Part shown: positions 55,047-56,074 of the stretch, piece by piece | Layout of the letters: the number at the start of each line of letters is the position of its first letter | Numbering within the stretch: position 1 is the stretch's first letter | Assembly: GCA_024639825.1 (NCBI GenBank) | Contig: JAHEGH010000013.1 | Span: 5,510 to 61,583, forward strand | Direction of reading: 5' to 3' | Length of the DNA stretch: 56,074 bases | Source: Gammaproteobacteria bacterium | Lineage (GTDB): Bacteria > Pseudomonadota > Gammaproteobacteria > Steroidobacterales > Woeseiaceae | Translations under genes and position numbers: made by a program | Notes under the pieces: model-generated | Database searches by the model: none | Told to the model about the DNA's origin: nothing | What the model saw: the letters and a program-made list of their open reading frames with translations, nothing else

Positions 55047-56074
55047 ATGGACGTCACACCAATCCTCGAAAACCTCAACGACGCGCAGCGTCAGGCGGTT
55101 ACTGCGCCCGCTGAGCCAGCCCTGATCATCGCGGGGGCCGGCAGCGGCAAGACGCGCGTGCTTGTGCACCGCGCAGCCTGGCTAATCGACGTCGAAGGTA
55201 TATCGCCGCACAGTCTGCTTGCGGTTACTTTTACCAACAAAGCGGCCGCGGAGATGCGGCACCGCATCGAAGGGCTGCTCAAGGTCCCCGTGCAACACCT
55301 GTGGATCGGCACCTTCCACGGCCTCGCGCATCGCATGCTCCGGCGCCACTGGCGTGAAGCCAGGCTCCCACAGGGTTTCCAGATCATCGACTCCGATGAC
55401 CAACTGCGGCTGATCAAGCGTCTCTTCAAAAGCCTCGAGGTCGATGACAGCCGCTGGGCTCCCAAGGAGATCCAGTGGTTCATCAATGCACAGAAAGACG
55501 AGGGCCTGCGTCCGCAGCACCTGGATGACGAAGGTGATTCGAATCGTCACCAGATGATCGCGCTATATCGGTCCTACGAGGAAATCTGCCAGCGCGGCGG
55601 CCTAGTCGATTTCGCGGAATTGCTGTTGCGCGCCCATGAGCTGCTGCGTGACAACGAAGAGCTACTGGCGCACTACCGTCGACGCTTTCAGCACCTGCTG
55701 GTCGACGAATTCCAGGACACGAATGCCATTCAGTACGCCTGGCTCCGGCTGCTCGCCGGCGGTGATGGCGTGCCGTTTGTCGTCGGTGATGACGACCAGT
55801 CTATTTATCGCTGGCGCGGCGCACGCGTTGAGCACATTCATCAGTTTCAAAAAGATTTTCCGGGCACCCGGGTCGTCAAACTGGAACAAAACTACCGCTC
55901 GACCGCGACGATCCTGAATGCCGCCAACGCCGTCATCGCAAACAACGCATCGCGACTCGGCAAGAACCTCTGGACCGAAGGCGCGGAGGGCGAGCCGATC
56001 AGAGTTTACTCCGCGTATAACGAGCGCGACGAGGCGGACTTTGTTATCGGCAAGCTGCGCGACTGGATCGACCA
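55047..56074 (+). CDS. uvrD: DNA helicase II UvrD, 5' part only
   Basis: UvrD is a 3'-5' superfamily 1 helicase for nucleotide-excision and mismatch repair. The N-terminal 342 residues are present and closely follow E. coli UvrD: LNDAQRQAV (Q motif), Walker A IAGAGSGKTRVLVHR, TFTNKAAAEMRHRI, GTFHGLAHRMLRRHW, VDFAELLLRAHELL, LLVDEFQDTNAIQYAW (motif II), VVGDDDQSIYRWRGA (motif III) and LEQNYRST. The gene runs off the right edge. ATG 55047 (MDVTPILENLND) matches the family start. Confidence 0.97.
   Translation, partial: MDVTPILENLNDAQRQAVTAPAEPALIIAGAGSGKTRVLVHRAAWLIDVEGISPHSLLAVTFTNKAAAEMRHRIEGLLKVPVQHLWIGTFHGLAHRMLRRHWREARLPQGFQIIDSDDQLRLIKRLFKSLEVDDSRWAPKEIQWFINAQKDEGLRPQHLDDEGDSNRHQMIALYRSYEEICQRGGLVDFAELLLRAHELLRDNEELLAHYRRRFQHLLVDEFQDTNAIQYAWLRLLAGGDGVPFVVGDDDQSIYRWRGARVEHIHQFQKDFPGTRVVKLEQNYRSTATILNAANAVIANNASRLGKNLWTEGAEGEPIRVYSAYNERDEADFVIGKLRDWID

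Overview
The window is a chromosomal segment of a gammaproteobacterium. The housekeeping clusters have typical gammaproteobacterial order (mrcA divergent from pilMNOPQ-aroK-aroB-dgt-pyrF-hemE; gmk-rpoZ-spoT-ridA-recG-ubiA), and the UvrD, RdgB, HemW and PilN proteins are gammaproteobacterial in type. A truncated denitrification gene set together with an aa3-type oxidase suggests a facultative, probably marine or sediment, heterotroph, for example of the Woeseiales/Chromatiales type. That placement is inference only.

Layout. 1-9.6 kb, minus strand: hemE (cut by the window edge), pyrF, a dGTPase-like gene, aroB, aroK and the type IV pilus operon pilMNOPQ. 10-13.2 kb, plus strand: PBP1A gene mrcA and a conserved unknown. 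13.3-18.5 kb, minus strand: citrate synthase, rpmE, hemW, rdgB, rph and a PP2C phosphatase. 18.6-27.9 kb, plus strand: yicC, gmk, rpoZ, spoT, ridA, recG, ubiA and a membrane-anchored beta-lactamase-fold protein. 28-42.5 kb: a nitrogen-oxide respiration island. 42.5-44 kb: comF and bioC, divergent. 44.2-50.8 kb: aa3 cytochrome c oxidase with its assembly genes (coxB, coxA, a 36-residue protein, ctaG, coxC, a DUF2909-type protein, surf1, a SCO-like protein, ctaB). 50.8-56 kb: a methyltransferase, an ECF sigma factor with a probable anti-sigma factor and a hyperacidic secreted protein, a TPR-beta-barrel protein, and the start of uvrD.

The island at 28-42.5 kb is the most interesting part. A Dnr-type CRP/FNR regulator stands next to heme A synthase. 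Two operons converge and meet tail to tail at about 36.38 kb. The plus-strand operon encodes a 54-residue membrane protein, a CuA-bearing subunit II and a heme-copper subunit I that look like an sNOR-type nitric oxide reductase (NorS/NorY), a SCO1/SenC protein, a cytochrome b fused to two [4Fe-4S] clusters and an MvhD/FrhD-like domain, an unknown exported or anchored protein, and a bacteriohemerythrin. The minus-strand operon encodes a heme-receptor-like TonB protein, a cytochrome cd1 nitrite reductase with an extra N-terminal cytochrome c domain and a lipobox, a divergent heme-copper subunit I homologue with no visible His-His pair in helix VII, and a 63-residue membrane protein. Sites matching the TTGA(T/C)-N4-ATCAA pattern lie upstream of the regulator and of both operons. 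The implied pathway is nitrite to NO (NirS) to N2O (sNOR), under NO control, with an unusual quinol/iron-sulfur electron input.

Dispersed REP-like palindromes occur at five places: two GGGGACACC doublets in opposite orientation, a GGGGACAGTCACC hairpin in the rpoZ leader, an 18-bp-arm palindrome after coxC, and a short dyad near 30.4 kb. The first three look like products of a REP-associated tyrosine transposase, but no such transposase gene lies in the window. I saw no rRNA, tRNA, CRISPR array, insertion sequence or prophage.
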